Shown: positions 39,250-47,820, numbered from the stretch's first letter. The stretch is 64,000 bases of DNA from Clostridium sp. UBA701 (GCA_002298125.1 DBMJ01000002.1:29810-93809); one strand, 5' to 3'. Program-made: numbers and translations. Notes: a model not told the origin generated them from the sequence alone.

Positions 39250-40074
39250 ATGATAGTGTTTGAACAAAGAAGTGATTTTGAAGAATGGCTTGATGATAAT
39301 TACTGGTTTGAAGATGGATATATCGCTGAAATTACAACACATGATAATGAACATAGCAATATAGCTTCAGTAGAAATACGGATTGGTTATCAAATTGAAG
39401 GGACACTCAATGGAGGAACTCCCATTACTCTTAAGGAATATATAATCAAAGCTAGCAAGATTAAACTATGGACTTTCAGTGAGAATACTATTTATAATCC
39501 GGATAATTGTATTTCTGGAATAGAAACAATTGATGAATGCGATGGAATAGGATTTGAAGTTGATGTTCCAGAACTGATAAAACTTGTATGCGACGTTATT
39601 ACTGTTGAAGGACCATTTTTAAAGAAATCAATACGCAAACCCTGGGTTAGTGAAAGATATGTATTTTTTAATATTAAAGAGGGTCAGATTCCGAAACCAT
39701 CTCAATGGATTGACTGGTTGGACAAATTAGGAATTGATGTTTCATGGCGACATGGTGGAAGTGAGGCAAAGTTAGTGGAGAGAGTACCATTCCCAGATTA
39801 TTCTGGATGGTTCTTGCAGGAAACTTATAAGATACCAACTACGCAATTTGGTGTATTCTTTTCCAATGTAAGGTTCGAGAAAGGAGATATCTCATTAAGT
39901 ATACAGAAATATGATAGTAACGTAGATGATTTATGGTATGCAGTAAATAGGATTTTATCTGAAAATATACAGAAGATAGAGGTTTTATGTGGTAATTGCA
40001 GATTTAGCGGGAGTGAATGGTTAGAATACCTAAACTCTAAGAAAATCCCAGAGGATATGTACGGTTGGGCGTAA
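39250..40074 (+). CDS. cassette 1: hypothetical protein
   Basis: The protein has 274 residues and no membrane segments, is acidic and contains many aromatic residues. I do not recognise a family. It begins 31 bases after the attI-like crossover with a TTAAGGAG ribosome site, and its stop codon lies just before the attC core. The most recently inserted cassette of an integron is normally at this position. Confidence 0.72.
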   Translation: MIVFEQRSDFEEWLDDNYWFEDGYIAEITTHDNEHSNIASVEIRIGYQIEGTLNGGTPITLKEYIIKASKIKLWTFSENTIYNPDNCISGIETIDECDGIGFEVDVPELIKLVCDVITVEGPFLKKSIRKPWVSERYVFFNIKEGQIPKPSQWIDWLDKLGIDVSWRHGGSEAKLVERVPFPDYSGWFLQETYKIPTTQFGVFFSNVRFEKGDISLSIQKYDSNVDDLWYAVNRILSENIQKIEVLCGNCRFSGSEWLEYLNSKKIPEDMYGWA

Positions 40075-40080
40075 CACGTC

Positions 40081-40192
40081 GCCTAACAAAATGTTCAAGT
40101 CTGCTTTGCATGAAAAGACTGCAAAGCACACCTGCGAGCCTAAGAAAAGAGCTTTCTAAGGCTCTCGGCGTCTTGAACACGAAACGTTATAT
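40081..40192 (+). repeat. attC site 1
   Basis: The 5' box GCCTAAC (40081-40087) and 3' box GTTATAT (40186-40192) flank nested inverted repeats: TGTTCAAG with CTTGAACA, TGCTTTGCA with TGCAAAGCA, and GAGCC with GGCTC. The bases GTCGCCTAAC are the exact complement of the start of cassette 1. Confidence 0.88.
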
Positions 40193-40281
40193 GTAATTTT
40201 AGATTAACAGAGTGACAGCTTAAAAGTTTTTTATTATTTTATTATGACACAATTGTGAAAAATGGTAATAAGGGTTATTTA
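40186..40281 (+). promoter_or_regulatory. conserved cassette leader with promoter (cassette 2)
   Basis: The leader begins at the core site and continues TAATTTTAGATTAACAGAG, a sequence shared with cassettes 6, 15, 16 and 17. TTGTGA (40253-40258) and TATTTA (40276-40281) are 17 bases apart and form a likely promoter about 40 bases before the gene. Confidence 0.6.
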
Positions 40282-40322
40282 TACAACACGCAAATAAATT
40301 TGTAGAAATGGAGAATTAAAAA

Positions 40323-40664
40323 ATGAAGGAGGATATATATAATTATTTAGAGAATTTTGAAGAACAAACAAAGCAAAGATTTTGTATGATATATGGTCTT
40401 CTTTACGAAAGCACTTCTCGGAATATTGATGAAAAATTGTGGGCTAAATTACCGTCATTTTATGTAGATGATAATGTTGTTCGCCTTATTCCCTTTAAAG
40501 ACCATGTTAATGTTGAAGCAAAAGCGGTTATTTTTCATAAAGATGAATTGTTAGAATATAGGATAACACCCAAAGGTATGCTACAAATTTTTCATAATCA
40601 ACAGGTTCCGTGTGAATTGTTAAAAGTAATATTTGAAGAAAGTTTTGAATCAATTACAGTTTAA
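40323..40664 (+). CDS. cassette 2: hypothetical protein
   Basis: The 113-residue soluble protein is not recognised. Its ribosome site is GGAG, ten bases upstream of the ATG. It lies in the middle of a cassette with a conserved leader before it and the small hairpin plus attC 2 after it. About 100 non-coding bases separate its stop from the hairpin. Confidence 0.65.
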   Translation: MKEDIYNYLENFEEQTKQRFCMIYGLLYESTSRNIDEKLWAKLPSFYVDDNVVRLIPFKDHVNVEAKAVIFHKDELLEYRITPKGMLQIFHNQQVPCELLKVIFEESFESITV

Positions 40665-40769
40665 ATACCAATCTGTCTGACCTAAGAGTATGAACATAAC
40701 CTTTAATTTGCATTATTCTTATATTGTGTAACTAATTTAAAGTTAATTAAAATAGATTTTATTCAAAGT

Positions 40770-40899
40770 GCAGTGGTTAAAACTACATATAATAAAAAAT
40801 TGCTGTACAGCTTGGCTTAAAAGAATAGTCAAGCTACACCTGCAACACTAAGCCAAGTCTGGTTAAGTGTCTCGGCTTCGGAAATTCGAGACGTTATGT
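40770..40899 (+). repeat. attC site 2 with 5' hairpin
   Basis: A GCAGT/ACTAC hairpin with a 7-base loop (40770-40786) directly precedes the degenerate box ATATAAT (40787-40793). The 3' box is GTTATGT (40893-40899). The inner arms AGCTTG and CAAGCT make a stem, as in attC 9 and 16. Confidence 0.8.
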
Positions 40900-40992
40900 G
40901 AAATTCCCTGTTCATGTTGCAGCATCATATCACATATTTATAGAGCATTGCTTTAAATATTCTGAATAGTGCAAAAAAGAGGAGGTTTAGAA

Positions 40993-41409
40993 ATGATTGA
41001 CATAATTCCTACTGAAGAACAAATTGAATCTCTACTAGGCGAGACAGCAATGCAGGCTTGGAATGATCTTATTGGATTTATAGAGTTACATTATGAATAT
41101 GAACCTGTATGGGATGAAGGGGGAAAGTATGGCATTTGGGAAGTAAAGTATCGTAAAAGTGGTAAAACTCTGTGTTCTTTTTATGTAAAAAATGGACAAT
41201 TTACTGTACTTGTTATACTGGGCAAAGCGGAAAGAGAGAGTTTTGAGTTATCACATAAAGAATTTTCTTCTGAAATTAATGAGCTGTATACTAATACTCG
41301 TCAGTATCATGATGGTAAATGGTTATGGATTAATGTTTTTGATATGAGTTTAATTGAAGATATAAAAAGATTGATAGTAATCAAGAAGAAACCTAAAAGA
41401 AAGGTGTGA
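40993..41409 (+). CDS. cassette 3: DUF3788-like protein
   Basis: The 138-residue protein resembles the DUF3788 family, with segments such as WEVKYRKSGKTLCSFYVKNGQFTVLVILG. The function of the family is unknown. The ATG at 40993 follows GAGGAGG; a GTG at 40969 is in frame but lacks a ribosome site. It overlaps the next gene by 4 bases, so this cassette carries a coupled gene pair. Confidence 0.75.
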   Translation: MIDIIPTEEQIESLLGETAMQAWNDLIGFIELHYEYEPVWDEGGKYGIWEVKYRKSGKTLCSFYVKNGQFTVLVILGKAERESFELSHKEFSSEINELYTNTRQYHDGKWLWINVFDMSLIEDIKRLIVIKKKPKRKV

Positions 41410-41825
41410 GATTAGCTGTGGGAAAAATTACAATGTGTGGATATAGGTGTGATTTATGCAAGGCTTTTGCTCCTAATATAAAAAATAACGATGAGAGAGA
41501 AATATTAAGCAATGTATGGAATAAATATTATGATCTTGATATACCAACAGAGAAAATATATTGTGATGGATGTAGATGTAGTACAGAAAATGCCAAACGT
41601 ATAGATATGAATTGTCCAGTTCGCAAGTGTGTAATTGAAAAGCAGGTTGATAATTGTGGTGAATGTATTGAGTTTCCATGTGTAATCTTTAATGAACGAA
41701 AGGGACTTTCACTTCAAGAAGCAAAAGAAAAACTTGGAAGTAACTTCTGTGCAGATGAATACAATAATTGCTTATTAGCTTATGATAATATGACTAGATT
41801 AAAGGAATATAAAAAGAGTAAGTAA
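41406..41825 (+). CDS. cassette 3: DUF3795-like cysteine-rich protein
   Basis: The cysteine pattern CGYRCDLCKAF, then CDGC, CPVRKC and CGECIEFPC, is typical of DUF3795, a small putative metal-binding family of unknown role. The GTG at 41406 overlaps the previous stop; a second GTG at 41418 is possible. It is one of two genes in the cassette, and the attC lies 64 bases downstream. Confidence 0.78.
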   Translation: MRLAVGKITMCGYRCDLCKAFAPNIKNNDEREILSNVWNKYYDLDIPTEKIYCDGCRCSTENAKRIDMNCPVRKCVIEKQVDNCGECIEFPCVIFNERKGLSLQEAKEKLGSNFCADEYNNCLLAYDNMTRLKEYKKSK

Positions 41826-41889
41826 ATTATTTTTTACTATAGGAGTTGGACAACCTTGATAGAATCAGGGTTTGCGGGCAGGGAACTTC

Positions 41890-42014
41890 ACATAACACTG
41901 CATGGAAGTTCGCGCTGGAGAGGGGCAAACTCTGAGGCAGTTCAGTACACATTTCAAAGACTAAGCCATGCATGGCTAAGTCTTTGAAACGTCTCCCCTG
42001 CCTAAACGTTATTG
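41890..42014 (+). repeat. attC site 3
   Basis: The 5' box is ACATAAC (41890-41896) and the 3' box GTTATTG (42008-42014). Near its centre lies a very stable hairpin with TTTCAAAGACT as its left arm. TTCACATAAC matches the complement of the start of cassette 3, GTTATGTGAA. Confidence 0.85.
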
Positions 42015-42123
42015 AAATCCTGCGTAAGCAAGTGCCAATCAGAAGTGATTATGAGGAAAACATATATTTCACATTGATATTATTGTGTAAAATTAAAAAT
42101 TTACATGTAACAGGAGGGGAAAA

Positions 42124-42540
42124 ATGAATATAGAATTTAATGTGATTGCAGCTTTTGATAGAAATACTGAGCATATTCTCATGTGTAAAAGAAGAAAAAA
42201 TCCATATAAAGGATTATATAATTTAGTCGGTGGAAAGATTGAAGATGGCGAAGATGGATTGAGTGCCGCTTATCGCGAATTAGAGGAGGAAACTGGTATT
42301 TCTAAGAAAGATATTAGATTAACACACTTAATGGATTTTACGTATTATTTACCAAGTATTAAGGTTGAAGCGTATGTTGGCAGGTTAAATAAAGAGATAG
42401 CTGTATATGGAGATGAGAATGATTTAGAGTGGATTGAAATAAATCAAAATTTCTTTGATGTTTCAAGATTTGCTGGAGAGGGGAATATAGGGCATATAAT
42501 GGAACAGATATATTTATCTAAAGAGATACTATTAAAATAG
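42124..42540 (+). CDS. cassette 4: Nudix hydrolase (MutT-like)
   Basis: The Nudix box is complete: GGKIEDGEDGLSAAYRELEEETGI, given by G at residue 40 and the REx2EE pattern. The likely activity is hydrolysis of a nucleoside diphosphate derivative such as an oxidised dNTP. The ribosome site is GGAGGGG. Nudix enzymes are common integron cargo, and two more occur downstream, at 56.9 and 62.6 kb. Confidence 0.9.
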   Translation: MNIEFNVIAAFDRNTEHILMCKRRKNPYKGLYNLVGGKIEDGEDGLSAAYRELEEETGISKKDIRLTHLMDFTYYLPSIKVEAYVGRLNKEIAVYGDENDLEWIEINQNFFDVSRFAGEGNIGHIMEQIYLSKEILLK

Positions 42541-42544
42541 AATA

Positions 42545-42612
42545 GACAACAAAGCGAAAGTGGTATTTAATAAGTTAATTCGTATCCTTCGTTGAATCGG
42601 AATTAGGCCACC
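42545..42612 (+). repeat. degenerate short attC-like site
   Basis: CAACAAAGCGAAAG and CTTCGTTG form an imperfect inverted repeat ending at AATTAGGC. This suggests an eroded short attC that would split cassette 4 from a following ~200-base segment with no gene (42613-42697), in which I see no coding region. Confidence 0.4.
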
Positions 42613-42697
42613 TCAAAGGGTATCCTAAAATTAATATCTTGTACTCTAAAAATAGTCTAGGATAGTAGAAATTTATTGTGTAGTGCCTACGGACTTC

Positions 42698-42812
42698 ATC
42701 CAAGAAAAAATTTCCGTCTAGCTTGCCTTGAAAAGATAGTCAAGCTACACCTGCGAAGCTAAGAAAAGAGCTTTCTAAGCTTCTTGGCGTCGGTCATACA
42801 GAGACGTTAGCT
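42698..42812 (+). repeat. attC site 4
   Basis: The 3' box GTTAGCT (42806-42812) is clear. The 5' box, ATCCAAG or GCCTACG a little upstream, is degenerate. The inner arms TAGCTTG and CAAGCTA, and GAAGC and GCTTC, are conserved. Confidence 0.72.
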
Positions 42813-42925
42813 GACAGGATATGTTCATGATAGTTTTATTCCGTAACGATTATACGGATAGATAAACACTTGTAAAAAAGGGTAAAGCAAGAATTATTTA
42901 TATTAAAAAATAGGTGGTATTAAGA

Positions 42926-43621
42926 ATGGATGCTAAAAGTATTGCTCCTTGGGAGTTATTACAAAAGGAAATGACATGGGAACAGCTAAAATACATACAT
43001 AATAAAAGAGTCTTGGATTTTGGAAGTGGAAATGGCATGACAGCTAACCATTTTGCTATAGACAATGAGGTAATAGCAATTGAACCAAATGAAAAGATGC
43101 TCCAGGATAGATTTACAGAAAATCATTATACACAAATAAAAGGAGACATAGAGGAACTTAAGAATTTTGAAGATGAATCATTTGATGTGATATTGTGCCA
43201 CAATGTTTTTGAGTATGTAGATGAAAGAGAAGGAATTATAAAAGAATTTTCAAGGATATTAAAGAAAAATGGTTATCTTTCTGTTTTGAAACATAATAAG
43301 AGTGGAAGGGTTATGCAGATGGTAGTGTTACTGAACAATTTTGAACATGCCAATGAATTATTAGCTGGAGAAAATGGAAATGCACAACAGTTTGGTACCA
43401 TTAATTACTATGAAGATACAGAAATATTGGAATGGTCAGATAAATTTGAATTAGAGAGAATCTTTGGGATAAGAACTTTTTGGGATTTGCAACAAAATCA
43501 AGAAATTCAGAAGGATAAGACATGGCAGGAACAGATGTTGGAAGTGGAATTTAAGGTAAGTGAATTGGAAGAGTATAAAGCCGTAGCGTTCTTTCATCAT
43601 GTTATTTTACGAAAAAAGTAA
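42926..43621 (+). CDS. cassette 5: SAM-dependent methyltransferase
   Basis: The protein has a class I methyltransferase core, with motif I VLDFGSGNGMTANHFA, an acidic end of strand 2 at AIEPNE and motif IV DVILCHNVFEYV. It should methylate a small molecule; the substrate is unknown. ATG at 42926 is preferred over an upstream GTG because TAGGTGG is spaced correctly. Confidence 0.88.
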   Translation: MDAKSIAPWELLQKEMTWEQLKYIHNKRVLDFGSGNGMTANHFAIDNEVIAIEPNEKMLQDRFTENHYTQIKGDIEELKNFEDESFDVILCHNVFEYVDEREGIIKEFSRILKKNGYLSVLKHNKSGRVMQMVVLLNNFEHANELLAGENGNAQQFGTINYYEDTEILEWSDKFELERIFGIRTFWDLQQNQEIQKDKTWQEQMLEVEFKVSELEEYKAVAFFHHVILRKK

Positions 43622-43730
43622 TGAAGGTTATGAGTATTAACCTTTAGCATGCATTCTTTATTTTTTCTTAACAATAAGTGATTGATGGTCAAGCAATATC
43701 GAATAAAGTGCATGGAGAACATATCCCATC

Positions 43731-43880
43731 ATCTAACAACACCTTGCCGGTTCCGCTAACGCCCCACCCAAATGCCCCAGCCTAACATAGCCGGAATTTA
43801 ATAAAAGCAACATAAGAGCTATGTAAGCCTTTATTAAATCCTGTAAGGCTGGGGCACTTCGACAAACCAAGACGTTATAT
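43731..43880 (+). repeat. attC site 5
   Basis: The 5' box is ATCTAAC (43731-43737) and the 3' box GTTATAT (43874-43880). The centre holds a long imperfect hairpin with the arms GCCCCAGCCT and AGGCTGGGGC and then TTTAATAAA with TTTATTAAA. Confidence 0.86.
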
Positions 43881-43960
43881 GTAATTTTAGATTAACAGAG
43901 TGGTAGCTTAAAAATTTTGTTTATTTTTTTAGAGACGCAATTGTTTTATTATACGAATCA
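43874..43960 (+). promoter_or_regulatory. conserved cassette leader (cassette 6)
   Basis: The leader is nearly identical to that of cassette 2 over its first 40 bases and again at GACGCAATTGT. The downstream part is altered, with TATTATAC as a possible -10. Confidence 0.5.
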
Positions 43961-43975
43961 GAAAGAAGGTTTAAG

Positions 43976-44302
43976 ATGGTAGGAAAATATAAGGTAATAA
44001 CTCTTTGTGGTAGTACAAAGTTTAAAGATGAATTTCTACAAGTGCAGAAAGAATTAACATTAGAAGGTAATATAGTAATTTCAGTTGGACTATTTGGACA
44101 TGCTGATGGCGAATTTGGGAAACATATTACGACTGAAGTGAAAATAATGCTTGATGATATACATAAAAGAAAAATTGATATGGCTGATGAAATATTTGTA
44201 ATTAATAAAGGTAGATATATAGGTGAAAGTACAAAAAGCGAAATAGAATATGCTATAAAAACAGGTAAAAAAGTCAATTATTTAGAGGCATTTAACGATT
44301 AA
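43976..44302 (+). CDS. cassette 6: nucleoside 2-deoxyribosyltransferase-like protein
   Basis: This protein of 108 residues starts VITLCGSTKF, a pattern typical of nucleoside 2-deoxyribosyltransferase-like and DUF4406 proteins, followed by DMADEIFVINKGRYIGESTKSEIEYA with a plausible catalytic glutamate. It may act on nucleosides or nucleotides. The ribosome site is GAAGG. It is flanked by the conserved leader and by the hairpin plus attC 6. Confidence 0.72.
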   Translation: MVGKYKVITLCGSTKFKDEFLQVQKELTLEGNIVISVGLFGHADGEFGKHITTEVKIMLDDIHKRKIDMADEIFVINKGRYIGESTKSEIEYAIKTGKKVNYLEAFND

Positions 44303-44369
44303 GTTGATTCGGAATCTTCTTATAATGCGAATCAGAATTAAAGTTAAAAGATTAGACTCAGCTTAAAGT

Positions 44370-44513
44370 GTAGTGGCTAAAACTACATCTAACAAAACAC
44401 TCAAGTTCGCTTTGGCTAAACTAGGGTCAAGCCTCTGAAGCAGCCAAAGCACATTCCTTCACCAAGCGCGTCGTGCTAAGGTTCAGGAACGTCGGCATCA
44501 CGAAACGTTAGTT
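44370..44513 (+). repeat. attC site 6 with 5' hairpin
   Basis: A GTAGT/ACTAC hairpin (44370-44386) lies directly before the box ATCTAAC (44387-44393). The 3' box is GTTAGTT (44507-44513). Inner arms include CTTTGGCT and AGCCAAAG. Confidence 0.87.
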
Positions 44514-44646
44514 GAAATTCCAGGCCAATGAAAGTTTGAGCTTACGCAGTTAATGTTTTCTTTACATTTCTGTGACTTAAAGAAAAATCACATTGTAAAC
44601 TATGACGTAATAAATTACAAATGTATTATAGGAGAGCTTATCTATT

Positions 44647-45153
44647 ATGTTAGTAATTCATACAGAGAGGTTGAATATATTGCCTTTAGACCAATCTCAT
44701 CTTGAACTTTGTATTTCCAATTTTTGCGAAATGGAAAGAAAGTTAGGTTTAGTTAATACTGATAGAAAGCTTGGAGACAGGGAAAAGATTGTTTATAAAA
44801 TAAGGCTAAAGGGTGTAGAAAATAATCCTATTAATTATATGTGGTATACTGTCTGGATGATAGTACTAAAAGAGGAAAATAGGTTTATTGGTTCAGTAAT
44901 GATAAAAAACTATCCTAATGAAAATGGTGAAGTTATAATTGGTTATTCAATAGAAAGTGATTATAGGTGCAATGGCTTTATGACTGAAGCATTAAAACAC
45001 TTAATACATTGGATGTTTTTAAATCCAGAAGTTAAATTTATACTTGCAGATACACTGAAAAACAACCTACCGTCACATAGAGTATTACAAAAGATTGGGA
45101 TGGTAAAATACATGGAAGATGATGAATGTTACTGGTGGAGGTTAATAAAATAA
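44647..45153 (+). CDS. cassette 7: GNAT acetyltransferase
   Basis: This is a RimJ/RimL-type GNAT of 168 residues, opening with ERLNILPLD and holding the acetyl-CoA region IGYSIESDYRCNGFMTEALKHLIHW and the final LPSHRVLQKIGM. It should acetylate a protein N terminus or a small amine. The ribosome site is AGGAGAG. Acetyltransferases are the most frequent cargo of this array. Confidence 0.88.
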   Translation: MLVIHTERLNILPLDQSHLELCISNFCEMERKLGLVNTDRKLGDREKIVYKIRLKGVENNPINYMWYTVWMIVLKEENRFIGSVMIKNYPNENGEVIIGYSIESDYRCNGFMTEALKHLIHWMFLNPEVKFILADTLKNNLPSHRVLQKIGMVKYMEDDECYWWRLIK

Positions 45154-45223
45154 TTATTTGGGGATATTCTTATGTTGTTGAACAACCATAAAATAATGTG
45201 GATAAAACAAGGGGGTAAAATTA

Positions 45224-45454
45224 ATATTTAAATTAGGTAGCTACTTACTATTCATAACATTTACTCAGGTAATAGCAGTAACTCTATATCATGTATCAAG
45301 TTTTGGAGATTTTGCATTTCAAAATATACCAGGGTTAGTATTTATAATAATATTGATAGAATTTATTTTTTCTGGATACTTGATATATATAGGATATCAA
45401 ACTAGCCCACTGAAAAATATGTTTCTAAAGGAACAGAAAGATAGAGTAAACTAA
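45224..45454 (+). CDS. cassette 7: small two-helix membrane protein, start unclear
   Basis: An open frame of 76 codons encodes two hydrophobic helices (YLLFITFTQVIAVTLY and GLVFIIILIEFIFSG) and a basic tail. AAGGGGG lies at ribosome-site spacing, but no ATG, GTG or TTG follows; ATA at 45224 or TTA is the only codon there. It is either a real protein with a rare start or a gene that lost its start codon. Confidence 0.4.
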   Translation: MFKLGSYLLFITFTQVIAVTLYHVSSFGDFAFQNIPGLVFIIILIEFIFSGYLIYIGYQTSPLKNMFLKEQKDRVN

Positions 45455-45548
45455 TTATACGGAACGATATTCTTTTAATGTAAACTACATTGAAAGAAAT
45501 TCTTGGGGAAAATCCTACGCATATAGATAGTAAATGACCTGGAACATC

Positions 45549-45744
45549 ATCTAACAAAATCTTGCCGTCCGCCTTGGTAGGTGGATTTTTTAATATAGAT
45601 ATGTGTAAATTCATGGTTTATAATCTATATATAGGTTAAAAATGGGTGGCTTGCCAAGGCACATTCCTTAACCGGCGCAAGCGCAGCCAAGAGGTATTCC
45701 TATAGGGTACAGTTCAGGAACGTCAGCAACACGAGACGTTAGCA
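45549..45744 (+). repeat. attC site 7 (long)
   Basis: At 196 bases this is the longest site. The boxes are ATCTAAC (45549-45555) and GTTAGCA (45738-45744). The middle contains an AT-rich palindromic stretch shared with attC 10, including TATAATCTATATATAGG. Confidence 0.82.
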
Positions 45745-45849
45745 GACATTATCATAGGACTGAAAAATAAATTTATATTATTAGGTTAAATTTATCCTAA
45801 ATGTGATATAATAATTATATAAATACAAATATTATTAGGAGGGATAAAT

Positions 45850-46092
45850 ATGCTAGTAAATACTCAGAAAATAGTTTCAATATCAGAAGCAAATCAGAAC
45901 TTTTCTAAGATAGCAAAGTTAGTTGATGAAGATAAATCTGTAGTTATAATGAAAAATAATAAACCTAAATACATTCTTTTGGATTTTGATGAATTTAGCA
46001 AAGGTGAAGTATCAGAGGAAGAAAAATTAGATGATATTGCAGATAGAATACTGTTTGAAAACTTAGAAGCATTTAAGGAGCTAGCTAAATGA
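45850..46092 (+). CDS. cassette 8: Phd-family antitoxin
   Basis: The 80-residue protein begins with the Phd/YefM fold, VSISEANQNFSKIAKLVDEDKSVVIMKNNKPKYILL abbreviated here to its ends, and has an acidic C-terminal tail for toxin neutralisation. It overlaps the toxin gene by 4 bases. TTAGG and CCTAA arms and a TATAAT box lie upstream, so the pair probably has its own autoregulated promoter. Such pairs stabilise large cassette arrays. Confidence 0.9.
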   Translation: MLVNTQKIVSISEANQNFSKIAKLVDEDKSVVIMKNNKPKYILLDFDEFSKGEVSEEEKLDDIADRILFENLEAFKELAK

Positions 46093-46463
46093 AGTATATC
46101 TCAATTGACTATATTTTAAAGTTGCACAAAAAACTAATATTAGCGACTGGAGGTTCCGATGGAGTAAGGGACATAGAGTTATTAAAATCAGCAGTAGAAA
46201 ACTCCAAATCAACATTTGGGGGAGAAGAATTATATCCAAGTATTGAGGATAAATGTGTTAATATTTGTTACAGCATAATAAATAATCATGCATTTATAGA
46301 TGGAAATAAAAGAATTGGAATATATGTAATGTTAGTTTTGCTAGAATATAATGGAGTAGAACTGAGTTTCTCACAGATCGAACTGATAAATTTAGGATTA
46401 GGCATTGCAAAAGGAGAGTTGAAGCAAGAAGATATACAAAAGTGGATAAATAATCATAAATAG
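46089..46463 (+). CDS. cassette 8: Doc-family toxin
   Basis: The Fic/Doc active-site motif is complete as HAFIDGNKRIG near residue 73. Doc kinases phosphorylate EF-Tu and stop translation; the 124-residue length is normal. It is translationally coupled to the Phd-type antitoxin before it. The stop codon is 11 bases before attC 8. Confidence 0.92.
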   Translation: MKYISIDYILKLHKKLILATGGSDGVRDIELLKSAVENSKSTFGGEELYPSIEDKCVNICYSIINNHAFIDGNKRIGIYVMLVLLEYNGVELSFSQIELINLGLGIAKGELKQEDIQKWINNHK

Positions 46464-46474
46464 ACGTACACGTC

Positions 46475-46635
46475 TGCTAACAAAAAGTTCCTATCCGCCT
46501 TGGCTAAAGGCGGTATTTTATTATATGCATACTCCAAATTATAACTTATAATATAATTAAAGGTTACATATAAAGACGCCAAGGCAAACCTACAAGCCTA
46601 AGTGCAGTCGCTCTAAGGCTTGTAGGTTTCGGGAA
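46475..46635 (+). repeat. attC site 8, 3' end deleted
   Basis: The box TGCTAAC (46475-46481) with preceding GTC is the exact complement of the start of cassette 8. The site has normal inner arms (CCTTGGC, GCCAAGG; AAGCCTA, TAGGCTT-like) but stops at GGGAAAT without a GTTRRRY box, joined to a partial acetyltransferase gene. Confidence 0.8.
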
Positions 46636-46962
46636 ATCAGAATTTCAGCAGAGCACCAAGGTAAGGGATATGGAACAAGTGCGCTGAAGATACTTTTAAA
46701 ATATGGATTTATGGAAAGAAGACTACATAAATGCTCGTCAACTGTTTTACAGGGAAATGACGCAAGTATTAAAATGCATAAAAAACTTGGTTACGAGCAG
46801 GAAGGTATTCTCAAAGAAAACATTTATTTAAATGGAAGCTATTATGATGAAGTATGTTTTGGTTTAACAATAGACAAGTATTTAGAAAATATATCAAATA
46901 AGAAGATTGTGAATTTAAAGTTAATTCACAGTCTTCTTATACACCGGTTAATTAGCGGGTAA
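46636..46962 (+). pseudogene. cassette 9: 5'-truncated GNAT acetyltransferase copy
   Basis: From ATCAGAATTTCAG onward this is an almost identical copy of the gene at 52911-53486, lacking about its first 102 codons. It keeps the acetyl-CoA binding region (EHQGKGYGTSALK). A small insertion at the end removes the original stop, so the frame runs on to 46962. An internal ATG at 46711 cannot restore a full domain. The duplication continues through the attC that follows. Confidence 0.88.
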
Positions 46963-46985
46963 ATTGGTAATGCATCACTCAAAGT

Positions 46986-47115
46986 GTGGTGGCTAAAACT
47001 ACATATTACAATACTTTTACATGCAGCTTGGCTTGAAAGGATAGCCAAGCTACACCTGTGACAGTAAGCCAGGCCTGGCTAAGTGTCTCGGCGTCGTAAA
47101 TTCGAAACGTTATGC
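46986..47115 (+). repeat. attC site 9 with 5' hairpin
   Basis: A GTGGT/ACTAC hairpin (46986-47002) precedes the box ATATTAC (47003-47009). The 3' box is GTTATGC (47109-47115). It is nearly identical to attC 16, as part of the duplicated block. Confidence 0.86.
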
Positions 47116-47117
47116 GA

Positions 47118-47159
47118 AATCTGTTGAAAGGGAGACCATATATCCCTTTCAACAGATTT
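47118..47159 (+). promoter_or_regulatory. perfect 17-bp hairpin in the leader of cassette 10
   Basis: AAATCTGTTGAAAGGG and its complement enclose about eight bases, directly after the attC core. Followed by AT-rich DNA, it could be a terminator that isolates the cassette from upstream transcription, or an operator. Confidence 0.6.
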
Positions 47160-47216
47160 ATTAATGAAGTTCATCATATATTCTTTATGGAAAAAATATA
47201 AACAAGGGGTGTTAAG

Positions 47217-47732
47217 ATGTTTGGATTATTTAAGAAGAAGGAACCAAAAGAAATAATTAGACAAGGTGATGAGAATACTTATAAGTCTATGAGAAAGATG
47301 GCTTTTAACATTAAACCGGAACAACTTGGTATAAATCTTGAAAATGATGATCAAGTCTATGGTAGTATAGTTGATATGGAAGTTGGAGATGGGAAAATAG
47401 CATCAATGGTCTGCTTTTTAGATGGGACGGCAAGTTTATATTTTTCAAATGGTGGAGGAATTATTGGTGCAGGACAGCATGAGAATGTTCGAGAAGCAGT
47501 TGGTTCTTATTTATTAAGTGTTCATCAGGTATTGCCAATAATGAAACATACTGATAAGTATGATATTATTCTAAAAGAAAATCATCATATTTTTTATCTA
47601 TTTACAAGAATTGGAATATATTCACTTGATTTGGATTTAAAGGAATCTAGTAAATCCAAAGAAACTCACTTTCTATTTTCGCTTTCCCAAATGGTACTAA
47701 GTGAAATTAGAAACGCAAGCAAGGACAGATAA
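47217..47732 (+). CDS. cassette 10: hypothetical protein
   Basis: The 171-residue protein is not assigned to a family. It starts MFGLFKKKEPKE and has a central part rich in Gly and Ser (YFSNGGGIIGAGQHENV). No membrane segment is seen. The ribosome site is AAGGGGTG. Its cassette is well formed, with 12 complementary bases between its start and its attC. Confidence 0.68.
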   Translation: MFGLFKKKEPKEIIRQGDENTYKSMRKMAFNIKPEQLGINLENDDQVYGSIVDMEVGDGKIASMVCFLDGTASLYFSNGGGIIGAGQHENVREAVGSYLLSVHQVLPIMKHTDKYDIILKENHHIFYLFTRIGIYSLDLDLKESSKSKETHFLFSLSQMVLSEIRNASKDR

Positions 47733-47820
47733 TTAATTTTGCTATAGTGATTTTATGGAATTATATGTAATTAAAAAATGATTATCATATTGAACGTATG
47801 CGTGTGATATGGATAATTTC

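Noticed and set aside
41473..41679. minus-strand frame of 68 residues inside the DUF3795 gene
   Set aside because: It is entirely inside a gene with a convincing cysteine pattern, and has no ribosome site or family resemblance.
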